This document shows, piece after piece, positions 34,243 to 42,743 of a DNA stretch of 64,000 bases; the first letter of the stretch is position 1, and each line of letters begins with the position of its first letter. The stretch is from RUG11237 sp045119215. Lineage in GTDB: Bacteria > Bacillota > Clostridia > Lachnospirales > Lachnospiraceae. Location of the stretch: assembly GCA_045119215.1 (NCBI GenBank), contig JBGVDD010000098.1:1-64000 (forward strand), in the 5' to 3' direction. The translations under genes and the position numbers were made by a program. Below the pieces are notes generated by a model, which ran no database searches, was not told the origin of the DNA, and saw only the letters and a program-made list of their open reading frames with translations.

Positions 34243-35532
34243 ATGCAATTAAAATTGAGCAATGTTGCAAAAATAAAGGACGCAACGATTAATATTGATG
34301 GAATAACAGTTATTGCTGGTGAAAATAATACTGGTAAAAGTACAATTGGAAAGGTGCTTTATTCTATATTTAATTCAATGAACAATATGGAAGAGAAGAT
34401 AGCAAAAGAAAAACAAGGTCGAGTAGGCCATATTATCTGGCTATTAGTACAAAATTGGTCTATGCAGCATGGGGGGGATACTGCCTCGAGTAAGAAAAAT
34501 TATAGAAGATGGGCTTTGACACTAACAGAGAAGATAAAAGAGGCTCTGACGGTAGAAAATAATGAAAATATAGAAAAGATTATCAAGCAGTTTACAAAAG
34601 AATCGGGATTTGGAAATTCTCAAGGAGAGGAAGAGGAATTTATAGAAGAATGTGTAATGCAGCTGGAAAGTATTTTAAATATTCCGGATGAAAGAGTAAT
34701 GATGGAAGTTATTACACGATGGTTTAATAGAGTATTTGAGAAACAAATTTCACCCTTAATGGAAGAGAATTGTATTTCAGAAATTGAATTGATATTAAAG
34801 GATAAATTAGTTCAGTTAAGGTTTAAAAATAATACTTGTATAGAGTGTAATTCAGAGGTCAACATTTTGCACAATGCATTTTATATTGATAATCCATTTG
34901 TTATTGATTATATGGACCACGGATTTTTTAGATCAGAGTTAAAGACGACAGATGAGCATTTGCTAAATTATATTTGTGAAGAGGGGGATATATTTGATAA
35001 TATTTTTGAGGCTGTGTTGGCAAAAGGTAAATTAGAGGAAATAAATGAACTATTGGAAAATATTGTAGGGGGAGATTTTATTGAAAATCAAGAGGGAGGA
35101 TATTGTCTTGCGTCTCGAAAATTTAGTAAACCCATTAATATAAAGAATTTATCTACCGGTTTAAAATCGTTTGCGTTAATAAAAAGACTTTTAGAAAATG
35201 GAAGTTTAAAAGAGAAGGATATTTTGATTTTAGATGAGCCGGAAATACATTTGCACCCAGAGTGGCAATTAGCATATGCTCAGATGATTGTGTTGTTGCA
35301 GAAAAAATTTGATTTAACTATGATTATTACTACACATAGTCCTTATTTTTTGGATGCCATTGATGTTTTTTCTGCTAAGTATGAAATGTCTGATAAAGTT
35401 AATTATTATTTGGCGGAAAGCGTAGAAGAGTTTTCATATTTGCATAATGTAACAAACAAAATTGATGCTATTTATAAGAAACTATCTGACCCATTACAAA
35501 AGTTGGAAAGTATGCGTAGCAGGTTGGTATAG
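34243..35532 (+). CDS. AAA/ABC-type ATPase (AAA_15/AAA_21-like), candidate defence protein
   Basis: A 429-residue soluble protein. Walker A is G-E-N-N-T-G-K-S-T at residues 26-34, after the N-terminal K-L-S-N-V-A-K-I-K-D-A-T-I-N-I typical of SMC-like/OLD-type ATPases. The middle 250 residues are helical and variable. N-L-S-T-G-L-K-S is signature-like, I-L-I-L-D-E-P-E-I-H-L-H-P-E-W-Q is Walker B, and T-T-H-S-P-Y-F-L-D is the switch His. No TOPRIM domain follows, unlike OLD. The ATG at 34243 has ATAGGAGC upstream and is preferred over 34192. The gene 17 bases downstream looks like its nuclease partner. Confidence 0.8.
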   Translation: MQLKLSNVAKIKDATINIDGITVIAGENNTGKSTIGKVLYSIFNSMNNMEEKIAKEKQGRVGHIIWLLVQNWSMQHGGDTASSKKNYRRWALTLTEKIKEALTVENNENIEKIIKQFTKESGFGNSQGEEEEFIEECVMQLESILNIPDERVMMEVITRWFNRVFEKQISPLMEENCISEIELILKDKLVQLRFKNNTCIECNSEVNILHNAFYIDNPFVIDYMDHGFFRSELKTTDEHLLNYICEEGDIFDNIFEAVLAKGKLEEINELLENIVGGDFIENQEGGYCLASRKFSKPINIKNLSTGLKSFALIKRLLENGSLKEKDILILDEPEIHLHPEWQLAYAQMIVLLQKKFDLTMIITTHSPYFLDAIDVFSAKYEMSDKVNYYLAESVEEFSYLHNVTNKIDAIYKKLSDPLQKLESMRSRLV

Positions 35533-35549
35533 ATAAGGGGGGAGAGGAT

Positions 35550-36173
35550 TTGCATATAATAGATGAAAAAAGCAGCACTTTAAAAGATACATCATATGAT
35601 GAAGACAATAAGGTATATATGGTTGACAGTAGCCTTGAAGTATGTTCATTTGATGATGTAAAAGAGTGGTATGTGAAAAATAAAATACCTTTAGCAAACC
35701 CTAATCCTAAATCTAATGATGCATTGCTTTTTGATAAAGGGGAGAGCTTTTTTATTGAATTTAAGAATGGAAAGATTAATAATGCGGTAAATTTTGAGAT
35801 CAATAAGAAAATATACGATAGTTTGCTTATGCTGTTTGATTTAGGATATGTTGATGAAAATGGGCGAGAGGTTGATTCAATATCTTATACAAGGCAAAAC
35901 ATGAATTACATATTGGTCTATAATTATGAAAAATATTTAGAAGCCGGACCAACGAGACAAACGAAAGAGGGATTTGAGCGGCAAAGAGTTGAAGTATCAT
36001 CGTCAAAGCATAGAGATTTATTGTTTTCCACTATGAGGAAACTGGCAGATGATGAATTAATTAAGTTTGGTTTAGATCAATTTAAAAATTATCTTTTCAA
36101 AGATGTTCATACATATACGGTTGAAGAATTTCAAGAAAAATTCATAAATGAGCAGTATACTATCAGCATTTAA
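35550..36173 (+). CDS. PD-(D/E)XK-nuclease-like partner of the ATPase
   Basis: A 207-residue protein not recognised as a named family. Residues 57-75 read D-A-L-L-F, then F-F-I-E-F-K-N-G-K, giving D57...E70-x-K72, the classic PD-(D/E)XK arrangement of a beta hairpin with acidic and Lys residues. A helix follows (E-I-N-K-K-I-Y-D-S-L-L-M-L-F-D-L), as in the fold. The TTG start at 35550 follows AAGGGGGGAGAGG; an ATG at 35619 is the alternative. Tight linkage to the ATPase suggests an ATP-gated effector nuclease. Activity is inferred from the motif and context only. Confidence 0.65.
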   Translation: MHIIDEKSSTLKDTSYDEDNKVYMVDSSLEVCSFDDVKEWYVKNKIPLANPNPKSNDALLFDKGESFFIEFKNGKINNAVNFEINKKIYDSLLMLFDLGYVDENGREVDSISYTRQNMNYILVYNYEKYLEAGPTRQTKEGFERQRVEVSSSKHRDLLFSTMRKLADDELIKFGLDQFKNYLFKDVHTYTVEEFQEKFINEQYTISI

Positions 36174-36247
36174 TTTTTCATGAATCTATATATATGAAAT
36201 TCATAGGTATGAGGTAATAATAAAGCATAACGCCCCCAACACAGTCA

Positions 36248-36276
36248 TTGACAATCGTATAGGAATACAGTAAAAT
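36248..36276 (+). promoter_or_regulatory. Sigma-A promoter of the kinase/flippase-like operon
   Basis: TTGACA (36248-36253) and TAAAAT (36271-36276) have a 17-base spacer. Initiation near 36283 would leave a leader of about 110 bases before the gene at 36394. That leader contains a terminator-like hairpin starting about 24 bases in. Confidence 0.75.
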
Positions 36277-36306
36277 TATTGTACAAGAGAACGGACAAAA
36301 GAACGA

Positions 36307-36331
36307 GCACCTGGTAAGGTGCTTTTGTTTT
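36307..36331 (+). terminator. Terminator-like hairpin inside the leader
   Basis: GCACCT (36307-36312) pairs with AGGTGC (36317-36322) around GGTA and is followed by TTTTGTTTT. It lies downstream of the promoter at 36248 and upstream of the operon's first gene. It could attenuate read-through, or else terminate transcripts from the ATPase/nuclease pair. Confidence 0.7.
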
Positions 36332-36393
36332 GAGAAACGAAAGAGAAGTGGCAAAAATTTACAGGAAGTAGAGTGCAGAGGTAGTGAAATAGA

Positions 36394-37266
36394 ATGAGTG
36401 AGAATATGAGAGCGAAATTAAAATGGGTCATACATGGTGTGGTTCTGATAATATCCGTTATTTTTCTTGGGATTGTCTGTGAAAAGGCTTCAAATGCCAC
36501 CGTAATGGAGACGGGCATACCACAGATTGTTTGTATTGTTATCACAGCGTTCATAGTGAACATTATAAAGGCTGTCAGAATGTATGTTATTATGTTTGGA
36601 TATGAATTTTCGATTTGTAAATTCATAAGATTTTACATTGTCACAGCGTTTGCCAATATTACCATACCCTTTAAATGCGGTGAACTATACAGAGGGTATT
36701 ATTTGGGGGATTTACTAGGTTCTTTCTCCGAAGGATATCTTATGGTTATTTTTGACCGTTTTGTGGATACTTTGGCACTAATTAGTATTGTTATCGGTGT
36801 AAATATTTTTCTGGGGACAGATATGGGAGTGGTTTATCTGTTGCTGTCTGGTTTTTTATTTATTGCGTTGACAGCATATTTACTTTTTCCACCTTTATAT
36901 AAGTATTGGAATCATTATCTGATATTTAACCGGAGTTCCAAAAATACTTTGAAGGCATTACATTTTCTGGAAGTATGCCATAAAACCTTTGAAAAAATAT
37001 CTGGTATTGCCAATGGACGTTTTGTCATGTTATATATCATTTCTTTGGCTGCATGGATTGTGGAGATATCCAGTATTCTTATAGTAAACAGTGACGCAAA
37101 AAAAAATTATGTAAGTGAATATTTGAAAAAAATACTCACCGGTGAAACCACACAATACAATTTTTTCTTTATACTTGGCAGTCTGGTTTTGTTTGCGATT
37201 TTGGCAGTAGTTTGTTTGTTTCAAAGAAGGGAGAAGGGTAAAAATGAAACTAGTAGTTGTATATGA
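36394..37266 (+). CDS. Flippase-like membrane protein (LPG synthase TM domain family)
   Basis: A 290-residue protein with seven or eight hydrophobic segments. A-F-A-N-I-T-I-P-F-K-C-G-E-L-Y-R-G and V-I-F-D-R-F-V-D-T-L-A-L match the conserved parts of the AglD/MprF-type transmembrane domain (PF03706). Such domains occur in MprF and in stand-alone proteins near lipid or glycan genes, and are thought to move lipid-linked substrates. No lysyl-transferase domain is attached. It overlaps the next gene by 23 bases, so the two are co-translated. Confidence 0.72.
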   Translation: MSENMRAKLKWVIHGVVLIISVIFLGIVCEKASNATVMETGIPQIVCIVITAFIVNIIKAVRMYVIMFGYEFSICKFIRFYIVTAFANITIPFKCGELYRGYYLGDLLGSFSEGYLMVIFDRFVDTLALISIVIGVNIFLGTDMGVVYLLLSGFLFIALTAYLLFPPLYKYWNHYLIFNRSSKNTLKALHFLEVCHKTFEKISGIANGRFVMLYIISLAAWIVEISSILIVNSDAKKNYVSEYLKKILTGETTQYNFFFILGSLVLFAILAVVCLFQRREKGKNETSSCI

Positions 37267-38707
37267 TAATTTAATCAAACCAAACGAAATCATTCAGGAA
37301 GTCATTGGAAATAAAGGATTTGGAGATGTTGTTGTCAAAAGAAAGCGCCTGGAAGAATTTTATATGGAAAATCTTAAGACGATTTTTCCGGAACTGAAAT
37401 GGTATGCTTGTAATAACTTATACGATATCAAGGGTTTAGAAGAGATGATACGCGCTTACCAGGAGAAAGATGGTGTGCGGGTGTTGCATTGTTTTTCAAA
37501 CCATATTATTTCGGAACTTGAGAAAGCAAGGCTGACCTTGGAAAAAGTACACTACATCCATGAAACTGTGAAAATCACAGAGCATCATCGGCCTGTGGGG
37601 TTGATGTTTGCAGATGGTAAGGAATATGTAGAGTTTTTAGCTGAGATTTGTAAGAGGGAAAAGGCAGAACAGATTCTGAAGGAATCCCATTATCCTGCTA
37701 TTGACATAGAGGGAATGAATTATATTGGCACTATAAGCAATTTTATTCAGTGTATTACCGGGAATTTTGACGCACGTTATTTTAATTCTCTCCAGGGGAA
37801 TGAATATTCTATTCGAAAAGAATCTACGAATATTAAAAAGATAAAAAGTGAGTATACCTACTACCACCTTCTTCCGGACAACATGAAGTGCTGGTTTGTT
37901 ATGCCCTATGATTATAGGGAAGAAAGGGATAAATCAAGCTACGAAATGGAGCGGCTTCATATGACAGATATTGCCATTAAATGGGTTCATGGCTCTATTG
38001 GCATAGAAGAGTTTGAGGAATTAATGGAAAGATATTTTTACTTTTTTGGGATAAGGGGGAAAAAGCCTGTTTCCAGGGAGACATACCAAAGTATCAGCGA
38101 TAGTCTGTATATAGATAAGGTAAGAGAAAGAATTGAACAGTTAAAGGAGCTGTCACAGTTTAAAAAAATTGAAAAACTGTTGTCTAACTGCAAGGAACAC
38201 AATGATATTGACGAAATTTTCCAGTGGTATTTAGGGATAAAAGAAAAGGTGGAGAAAAGGGTAAGCTTTAAAACAGAAAGTGTGATAGGTCACGGTGATC
38301 CATGTTTTGCCAATGCATTGTACAATAGGTCTACCAAGACTTTGAAATTTATTGACCCGAAAGGGGCTCTTACCAAAGAGGAGCTTTGGACAAATCCATA
38401 TTATGATATTGCCAAGTTAAGTCATTCTGTTTGTGGCCGTTATGATTTTTTTAATAATGCTATGTTTGATATTTCTATTAATGAGGAGTTTGAATATGAA
38501 CTGAATATTCCCTTTGATAATGAAGAATATAAAGAAATTTTTAGAGAAAAAGTAGAGGCACATGGATATGATTATTGGACCGTTCGACTGTACGAGGCAT
38601 CGTTGTTCCTGTCTATGTTGCCATTACATATTGATTATCCACATAAAGTGTTTGGCTTTTTGCTAAATGCAATAAATATGCTAAAGGAGATAGAAGAAAA
38701 TGTTTAG
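37244..38707 (+). CDS. APH/choline-kinase-fold phosphotransferase with N-terminal extension
   Basis: A 487-residue protein. The C-terminal half has H-G-D-P-C-F-A-N-A-L-Y-N near residue 349 and F-I-D-P-K-G-A-L near 370, the catalytic loop and metal-binding Asp of the aminoglycoside phosphotransferase/choline kinase fold. The N-terminal 190 residues resemble a small nucleotide-binding fold (V-V-V-Y-D-N-L at the start) without a recognised family. GAGAAGGG precedes the ATG. It overlaps the HAD phosphatase gene by 8 bases. A kinase plus HAD phosphatase pair suggests modification of a sugar or alcohol headgroup for a surface glycan (inference). Confidence 0.7.
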   Translation: MKLVVVYDNLIKPNEIIQEVIGNKGFGDVVVKRKRLEEFYMENLKTIFPELKWYACNNLYDIKGLEEMIRAYQEKDGVRVLHCFSNHIISELEKARLTLEKVHYIHETVKITEHHRPVGLMFADGKEYVEFLAEICKREKAEQILKESHYPAIDIEGMNYIGTISNFIQCITGNFDARYFNSLQGNEYSIRKESTNIKKIKSEYTYYHLLPDNMKCWFVMPYDYREERDKSSYEMERLHMTDIAIKWVHGSIGIEEFEELMERYFYFFGIRGKKPVSRETYQSISDSLYIDKVRERIEQLKELSQFKKIEKLLSNCKEHNDIDEIFQWYLGIKEKVEKRVSFKTESVIGHGDPCFANALYNRSTKTLKFIDPKGALTKEELWTNPYYDIAKLSHSVCGRYDFFNNAMFDISINEEFEYELNIPFDNEEYKEIFREKVEAHGYDYWTVRLYEASLFLSMLPLHIDYPHKVFGFLLNAINMLKEIEENV

Positions 38708-39098
38708 TGAATATACCTTTGTATTTGATATTGATGGAACTATTTGTCCTATTAAGAAAAAAGAAGAAAAGTATGAGGATTTGGTTCCATATAGTGAAGT
38801 TGTGGAAAAATTACAGTATTATCATGAGAATGGTGCAAAGATTGTATTGTTTACTTCAAGAAATATGGCTTCCTACAATGGGAATATTGGATTGATCAAC
38901 AAAAATACGGCGAAAGTATTAAGCCAGTGGCTGGAAAAGTGGAATATTCCATATGATGAAATCGTATATGGAAAGCCATGGCCAGGACATAAGGGATTTT
39001 ATGTAGATGACCGTTCCGTCAGACCGGATGAATTTTTGATGAATGACGTGGAAGGTTTGAATAGAATTTGTGAAGAAGCAAGGCAACGACTAAAATAA
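38700..39098 (+). CDS. HAD-superfamily phosphatase of the capsule-biosynthesis type
   Basis: A 132-residue minimal HAD protein. F-V-F-D-I-D-G-T-I-C at residues 7-16 holds the nucleophile Asp10 and acid/base Asp12, I-V-L-F-T-S-R-N gives the motif II Ser/Thr, and G-F-Y-V-D-D-R-S gives the acidic motif IV. It has no large cap domain, like small phosphatases in capsule clusters. It starts inside the kinase gene and probably acts on a product of the same pathway. Substrate unknown. Confidence 0.78.
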   Translation: MFSEYTFVFDIDGTICPIKKKEEKYEDLVPYSEVVEKLQYYHENGAKIVLFTSRNMASYNGNIGLINKNTAKVLSQWLEKWNIPYDEIVYGKPWPGHKGFYVDDRSVRPDEFLMNDVEGLNRICEEARQRLK

Positions 39099-39167
39099 AG
39101 CTCACATGCAATGGGGTAAAATATCTAAAAAGAAGAATACCAGTAACAGTTAGGGAAGGATACAAGG

Positions 39168-39743
39168 ATGAAAGATACACTAAGAAAAATAGGGAAAATA
39201 ATAGGAGTTTACGCTGGAATATATGTACTTTGTTCTGTAATATTTGTAGCTTTATTTCATACCTCATTGCTTTCAAAACTACACGTGTTGATGTATCGGG
39301 GAATTGTATATTTAGTGTTGGCTGGGATTGTAGCAGCAGTATGTATGGGGATATGCAGGATGCGATGGAAATCTCTTTTTGATGTGAAAGATATTGTTTT
39401 GATGTTTCTGGGATTTTGCTGTGTAAATATGGTTTTGTTTACTCTTATTCCTGTTACGGTAGAACGTTCTGTATCAGTGTTTACTTTAAGCTATATGATG
39501 GAAAATCCGGGAGTGTATACCGTTAGTGATATGGAAGATATTTTCCATAAAACTTATGTGTGTGAATTTCAGGCTTTTGATAAAAGGTTTGAAGAACAGA
39601 TTATTTCAGGAAATGTGGAAGAAAAAGATGGGGGATATGTATTGACAAAGCGGGGAGAGTTTACAGTAAACTTTTTTCGAACGATATCTTCTTTATTTAA
39701 CACAGATGAACGACTAATTTATCCAAATGAAAATACAGAGTAG
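39168..39743 (+). CDS. Membrane protein of unknown function
   Basis: A 191-residue protein with three hydrophobic helices (about 10-30, 42-62 and 75-97), followed by a soluble part containing V-T-V-E-R-S-V-S-V-F-T-L-S-Y-M, a D-M-E-D-I-F helix, F-D-K-R-F-E-E-Q-I-I-S-G and Y-V-L-T-K-R-G-E. The soluble part looks like a small winged-helix or adaptor, but I do not recognise the family. It is the last gene of the flippase-like/kinase/phosphatase operon, 69 bases after the phosphatase, with AGGGAAGG before the ATG. Confidence 0.65.
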   Translation: MKDTLRKIGKIIGVYAGIYVLCSVIFVALFHTSLLSKLHVLMYRGIVYLVLAGIVAAVCMGICRMRWKSLFDVKDIVLMFLGFCCVNMVLFTLIPVTVERSVSVFTLSYMMENPGVYTVSDMEDIFHKTYVCEFQAFDKRFEEQIISGNVEEKDGGYVLTKRGEFTVNFFRTISSLFNTDERLIYPNENTE

Positions 39744-39759
39744 GGCGGGGATGGGACAG

Positions 39760-39793
39760 CCTGGGTTATGCAAGGTCATAATCCAGGTTGTTT
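39760..39793. terminator. Shared terminator between convergent genes
   Basis: CCTGGGTTATG (39760-39770) pairs with CATAATCCAGG (39777-39787), with one G.T pair and a 6-base loop, followed by TTGTTTTTT. The minus-strand DUF5721 gene ends inside the stem. Confidence 0.8.
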
Positions 39794-40266
39794 TTTATTA
39801 GAAATTTCTTTACCATTTCATCCCAGGCATGGTCCAAAGATTTATCCATGGTGAAGGTATTTAAAGAAGTACCGGTGATTACTGTGACAGAGCCATTTTC
39901 AAATGAAATATTCAGGTAAAGACCAGACACATCTAGTAGGGTTAAAGTAGTATCAGCGGCACAAATGGTCTTTTCTGTGTTTTTTTTTGATAATTTCAGT
40001 ACAAAATGAAAGGAAAGTGGAGTTTTTTTGCCTTTCATCATGTCCAGACAGATATTTTTACATTCAGACCAGGCAATCAGTTCTGTTTGGAAACTCTCAT
40101 CCTCTAATTCCTCCGGGGTATAAAAGTCTTTTCTTCTGTTTCCGTTGATTGCCATGGTATAGAAGGTTTCAATGGAAGCCTCCTTCACCCAGAACTGATC
40201 AAAGGTGTTTTGTAAAAGCATATGGTTCATAAATGCTTTGGTATTTTTTATTTTCAACGAAATCAT
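39766..40266 (-). CDS. DUF5721-like protein of unknown function
   Basis: A 166-residue cytoplasmic protein beginning M-I-S-L-K-I-K-N-T-K-A-F-M-N-H-M-L, with F-D-Q-F-W-V-K-E-A-S-I-E-T-F, Y-T-P-E-E-L and W-S-E-C-K-N-I-C-L-D-M-M-K-G-K-K-T-P-L-S-F-H-F-V-L in order. I recognise this as the DUF5721 type common in Lachnospiraceae; its function is not known. The ATG at 40266 is preceded by AGGAGG on the minus strand, while a TTG five codons upstream would contain that site and is rejected. It is convergent with the operon on its left. Confidence 0.7.
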   Translation of the reverse strand: MISLKIKNTKAFMNHMLLQNTFDQFWVKEASIETFYTMAINGNRRKDFYTPEELEDESFQTELIAWSECKNICLDMMKGKKTPLSFHFVLKLSKKNTEKTICAADTTLTLLDVSGLYLNISFENGSVTVITGTSLNTFTMDKSLDHAWDEMVKKFLIKNNLDYDLA

Positions 40267-40459
40267 AAATTCCTCCTGCAAATAAATACAATTATAAAAT
40301 CAGTATAGCATAATCATACCATAAAAACAAACAAATCTCAGATAACCCTTTTCAAATTCTTCTCTATATGTTATAGTAAGTAGTAATGAAAACTACATGT
40401 AATTGTGGGGAATAAATGGATTCAAATATATATTTAAGGAATCATACTAGGAGGAAATT

Positions 40460-41299
40460 ATGAGTTATAAAATCGTTGTGGACAGCTGCGGAGAGCTGAC
40501 GCCTCAGATGAAAGCCAGTCAGAAAATAATCAACATACCATTGACCTTACAGGTGGACAATAGGGAAATTGTAGATGATGAAAGTTTTAATCAGGCAGAA
40601 TTTCTAGCACTGGTGGCGGCCAGTGAAAATTGTCCAAAGTCTGCATGTCCGTCTCCGGAGAAATATCAGATGAGTTGTGAGGGGGAGGAAGAACGAATCT
40701 ATATCGTTACATTGTCCTCCAATTTAAGCGGTTCATATAATAGCGCAGTCTTAGGCAGACAATTATACTTAGAGGAGAAGGGGAAAAAGCAGATTCATGT
40801 ATTTAATTCACGTTCTGCATCTGTGGGAGAAACCTTGATTGCATTAAAGATTCAGGAATGCGAAGAAAAGGGAATGAGTTTTGAGCAGGTGGTAGATACC
40901 ACAGAAAAATATATTCGTGGAATGAGAACCTACTTTGTATTGGAAAATCTTGATACCTTGCGCAAAAATGGAAGGCTTAGCAAAGCAAAAGCCCTGGTGG
41001 CTACAGCATTAAAAATCAAACCTGTTATGGGAGAAGACGGTGAAGGGAATATTATTCAGCTAGACCAGACCCGGGGAATGAATAAAGCTATGATGAAAAT
41101 GTTAGAATATGTAGAGAAGAATATGGAAAATCCGGAAGAAAAGGTGGTTGCTATATCACAGTGTAACTGTCCGGAAAGAGCCGAAATCTTAAAAGATGAA
41201 GTAAAGAAGCGTTTTCCTGTGAAAGATGTGATTGTGGTTGATACAGCGGGAGTCTCAACTATGTATGCTAACGATGGAGGAATCATTATTGCAGTATAA
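40460..41299 (+). CDS. DegV family fatty-acid-binding protein
   Basis: A 279-residue protein of normal family length. I-V-V-D-S-C-G-E-L-T at the start, S-A-C-P-S-P-E-K-Y near 60, L-S-S-N-L-S-G-S-Y-N-S-A near 86, and the family hallmark L-E-N-L-D-T-L-R-K-N-G-R-L-S-K-A near 165 are all present. DegV (FakB) proteins bind fatty acids and present them to the FakA kinase for phospholipid synthesis. No FakA gene is nearby. AGGAGG precedes the ATG. Confidence 0.92.
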   Translation: MSYKIVVDSCGELTPQMKASQKIINIPLTLQVDNREIVDDESFNQAEFLALVAASENCPKSACPSPEKYQMSCEGEEERIYIVTLSSNLSGSYNSAVLGRQLYLEEKGKKQIHVFNSRSASVGETLIALKIQECEEKGMSFEQVVDTTEKYIRGMRTYFVLENLDTLRKNGRLSKAKALVATALKIKPVMGEDGEGNIIQLDQTRGMNKAMMKMLEYVEKNMENPEEKVVAISQCNCPERAEILKDEVKKRFPVKDVIVVDTAGVSTMYANDGGIIIAV

Positions 41300-41397
41300 A
41301 AAACTGTGGCAAAAATCTTGCATAATTTTACAAATGCTGTTACCATAGGTAGTGGTGTGATATATTTTTAAATTAAGAAAAAAGCGAGGGAAATAAA

Positions 41398-41640
41398 TTG
41401 AGTCAGGAAAAAGTAGAACGTTATAAAAAAGAAAAAGCCAACCGTAAAAAAACTATGAAAAAAGCAAAGGTGAGAAAAGCCATGCTTCAGGTAGTGGCGG
41501 CAGCAGTAATGGTGGCAGCCATTGGAGGAATTGGATATTTTTCCTATAAATCTTATGAGAGTAAGCCAGTGGAAACAGAAGCTGATATGAGAGCTTTTGA
41601 TGACTATGTAACAAATATTGATGTAGATACGGCGGAATAA
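41398..41640 (+). CDS. Small single-span membrane protein
   Basis: An 80-residue protein from a TTG start with GCGAGGGA upstream. The first 28 residues are strongly basic (K-K-E-K-A-N-R-K-K-T-M-K-K), then one hydrophobic helix (about 30-50, Ala/Val/Gly-rich), then a short acidic extracellular tail. The layout fits an N-in small membrane protein. No family was recognised. A bidirectional terminator follows. Confidence 0.6.
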   Translation: MSQEKVERYKKEKANRKKTMKKAKVRKAMLQVVAAAVMVAAIGGIGYFSYKSYESKPVETEADMRAFDDYVTNIDVDTAE

Positions 41641-41664
41641 AGATAATTTATGAAACAAAGAAAC

Positions 41665-41700
41665 AAAAAACTTGTAGTTGAAGAAAACTACAAGTTTTTT
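41665..41700. terminator. Bidirectional intrinsic terminator
   Basis: AAAAAACTTGTAGTT (41665-41679) pairs perfectly with AACTACAAGTTTTTT (41686-41700) around a 6-base loop. A-tract and T-tract on the two sides let it serve both the small membrane protein and the convergent DHH gene. Confidence 0.9.
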
Positions 41701-41722
41701 GTTTACATTACGTTTACGGCAT

Positions 41723-42709
41723 TTAAAGTTCATTTATGTCACAGTCAGAGATTGCTTTTAAAAACCGCATTTCCAATATAGATGGAATTAACGCATCCAT
41801 CTCATCGTTTCTTGTGTAGGGAACAAACCCTCCTGCCATGGCAGGGTGTCCTCCACCTTGTCCAAAACCTTCCAAAGCGGATTTTGTAATCTGACCGGAA
41901 TCATATATATTCCTTGCACTTCGTACAGAAATTTTTACCCCTTCATTTTTGTATGAATAAACAATAGAAAAATTTACTTCCGCCAAGTCTAACATAAAAT
42001 CGGAGATGCTGGCAATTAAGGGTTCCGGACATCCGGCACCGGTATTTGCAAAACTTATATCCCCAAAAACTTTAATGGAATTGATTGCCGTAGCGTAGGA
42101 TTTTAAATCACTTAATTTAACCGTTGCATGGTCTAATTCTTCAATTAATTTCAAATCACTTTGAGCATACAGCGTATGAAACATTTCCAAATCCAGATTG
42201 GATACCCCACGGGTCAGGTTTGCTGTGTCTATCTTGATTCCGTATAACAATGCGGTAGCGGTATCCTGAGACATTGGAATTTTATTTTCAATAAAATATT
42301 GTGCAACCAGGGAAGCACAGGCACCTATTTCCGGCCGAATATCGCAGAAACGGTAATTTACTGTTTCAATGGCAGGGTGGTGATCCAGACAGATGATTTC
42401 ATCCCCCGGTAAATTCTTAATGTTGGAATTTCCTTTTTGTGCATCCACCAGAATAATCTCGTCGGTAGTGTTGGTTAAATCATTTACATCAACATTGATA
42501 ATTTCAATATTGAGACACTGTATCATCCGGTTTGTGGAATAACTGTCTATCTCACCATAATGGCAAATAGAAGAGGAGATTCCTTTATATAATAAAAGCT
42601 GCTGCAGTCCAAACGCGGATGCTATTGCATCCGGGTCTGGAAAGTTATGCGTTTGAATATATACATGTTTGTTTTTTATGTGATTTAAAATGGTATCCAG
42701 ATTTGTCAT
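41723..42709 (-). CDS. DHH-family phosphoesterase (NrnA-like oligoribonuclease/pAp phosphatase)
   Basis: A 328-residue protein. The DHH domain has N-F-P-D-P-D-A-I-A-S-A near residue 21, then L-V-D-A-Q-K and C-L-D-H-H-P-A near 125 (the DHH motif). The DHHA1 domain ends with G-Q-G-G-G-H-P-A-M-A-G-G. NrnA-type enzymes degrade short RNA and pAp. It lies 34 bases after argG on the same strand and is probably co-transcribed with it, without an obvious functional link. GGAG lies upstream of the ATG. Confidence 0.85.
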   Translation of the reverse strand: MTNLDTILNHIKNKHVYIQTHNFPDPDAIASAFGLQQLLLYKGISSSICHYGEIDSYSTNRMIQCLNIEIINVDVNDLTNTTDEIILVDAQKGNSNIKNLPGDEIICLDHHPAIETVNYRFCDIRPEIGACASLVAQYFIENKIPMSQDTATALLYGIKIDTANLTRGVSNLDLEMFHTLYAQSDLKLIEELDHATVKLSDLKSYATAINSIKVFGDISFANTGAGCPEPLIASISDFMLDLAEVNFSIVYSYKNEGVKISVRSARNIYDSGQITKSALEGFGQGGGHPAMAGGFVPYTRNDEMDALIPSILEMRFLKAISDCDINEL

Positions 42710-42743
42710 TATCTATACTCCACAAAATTCAATACAATTAGGA

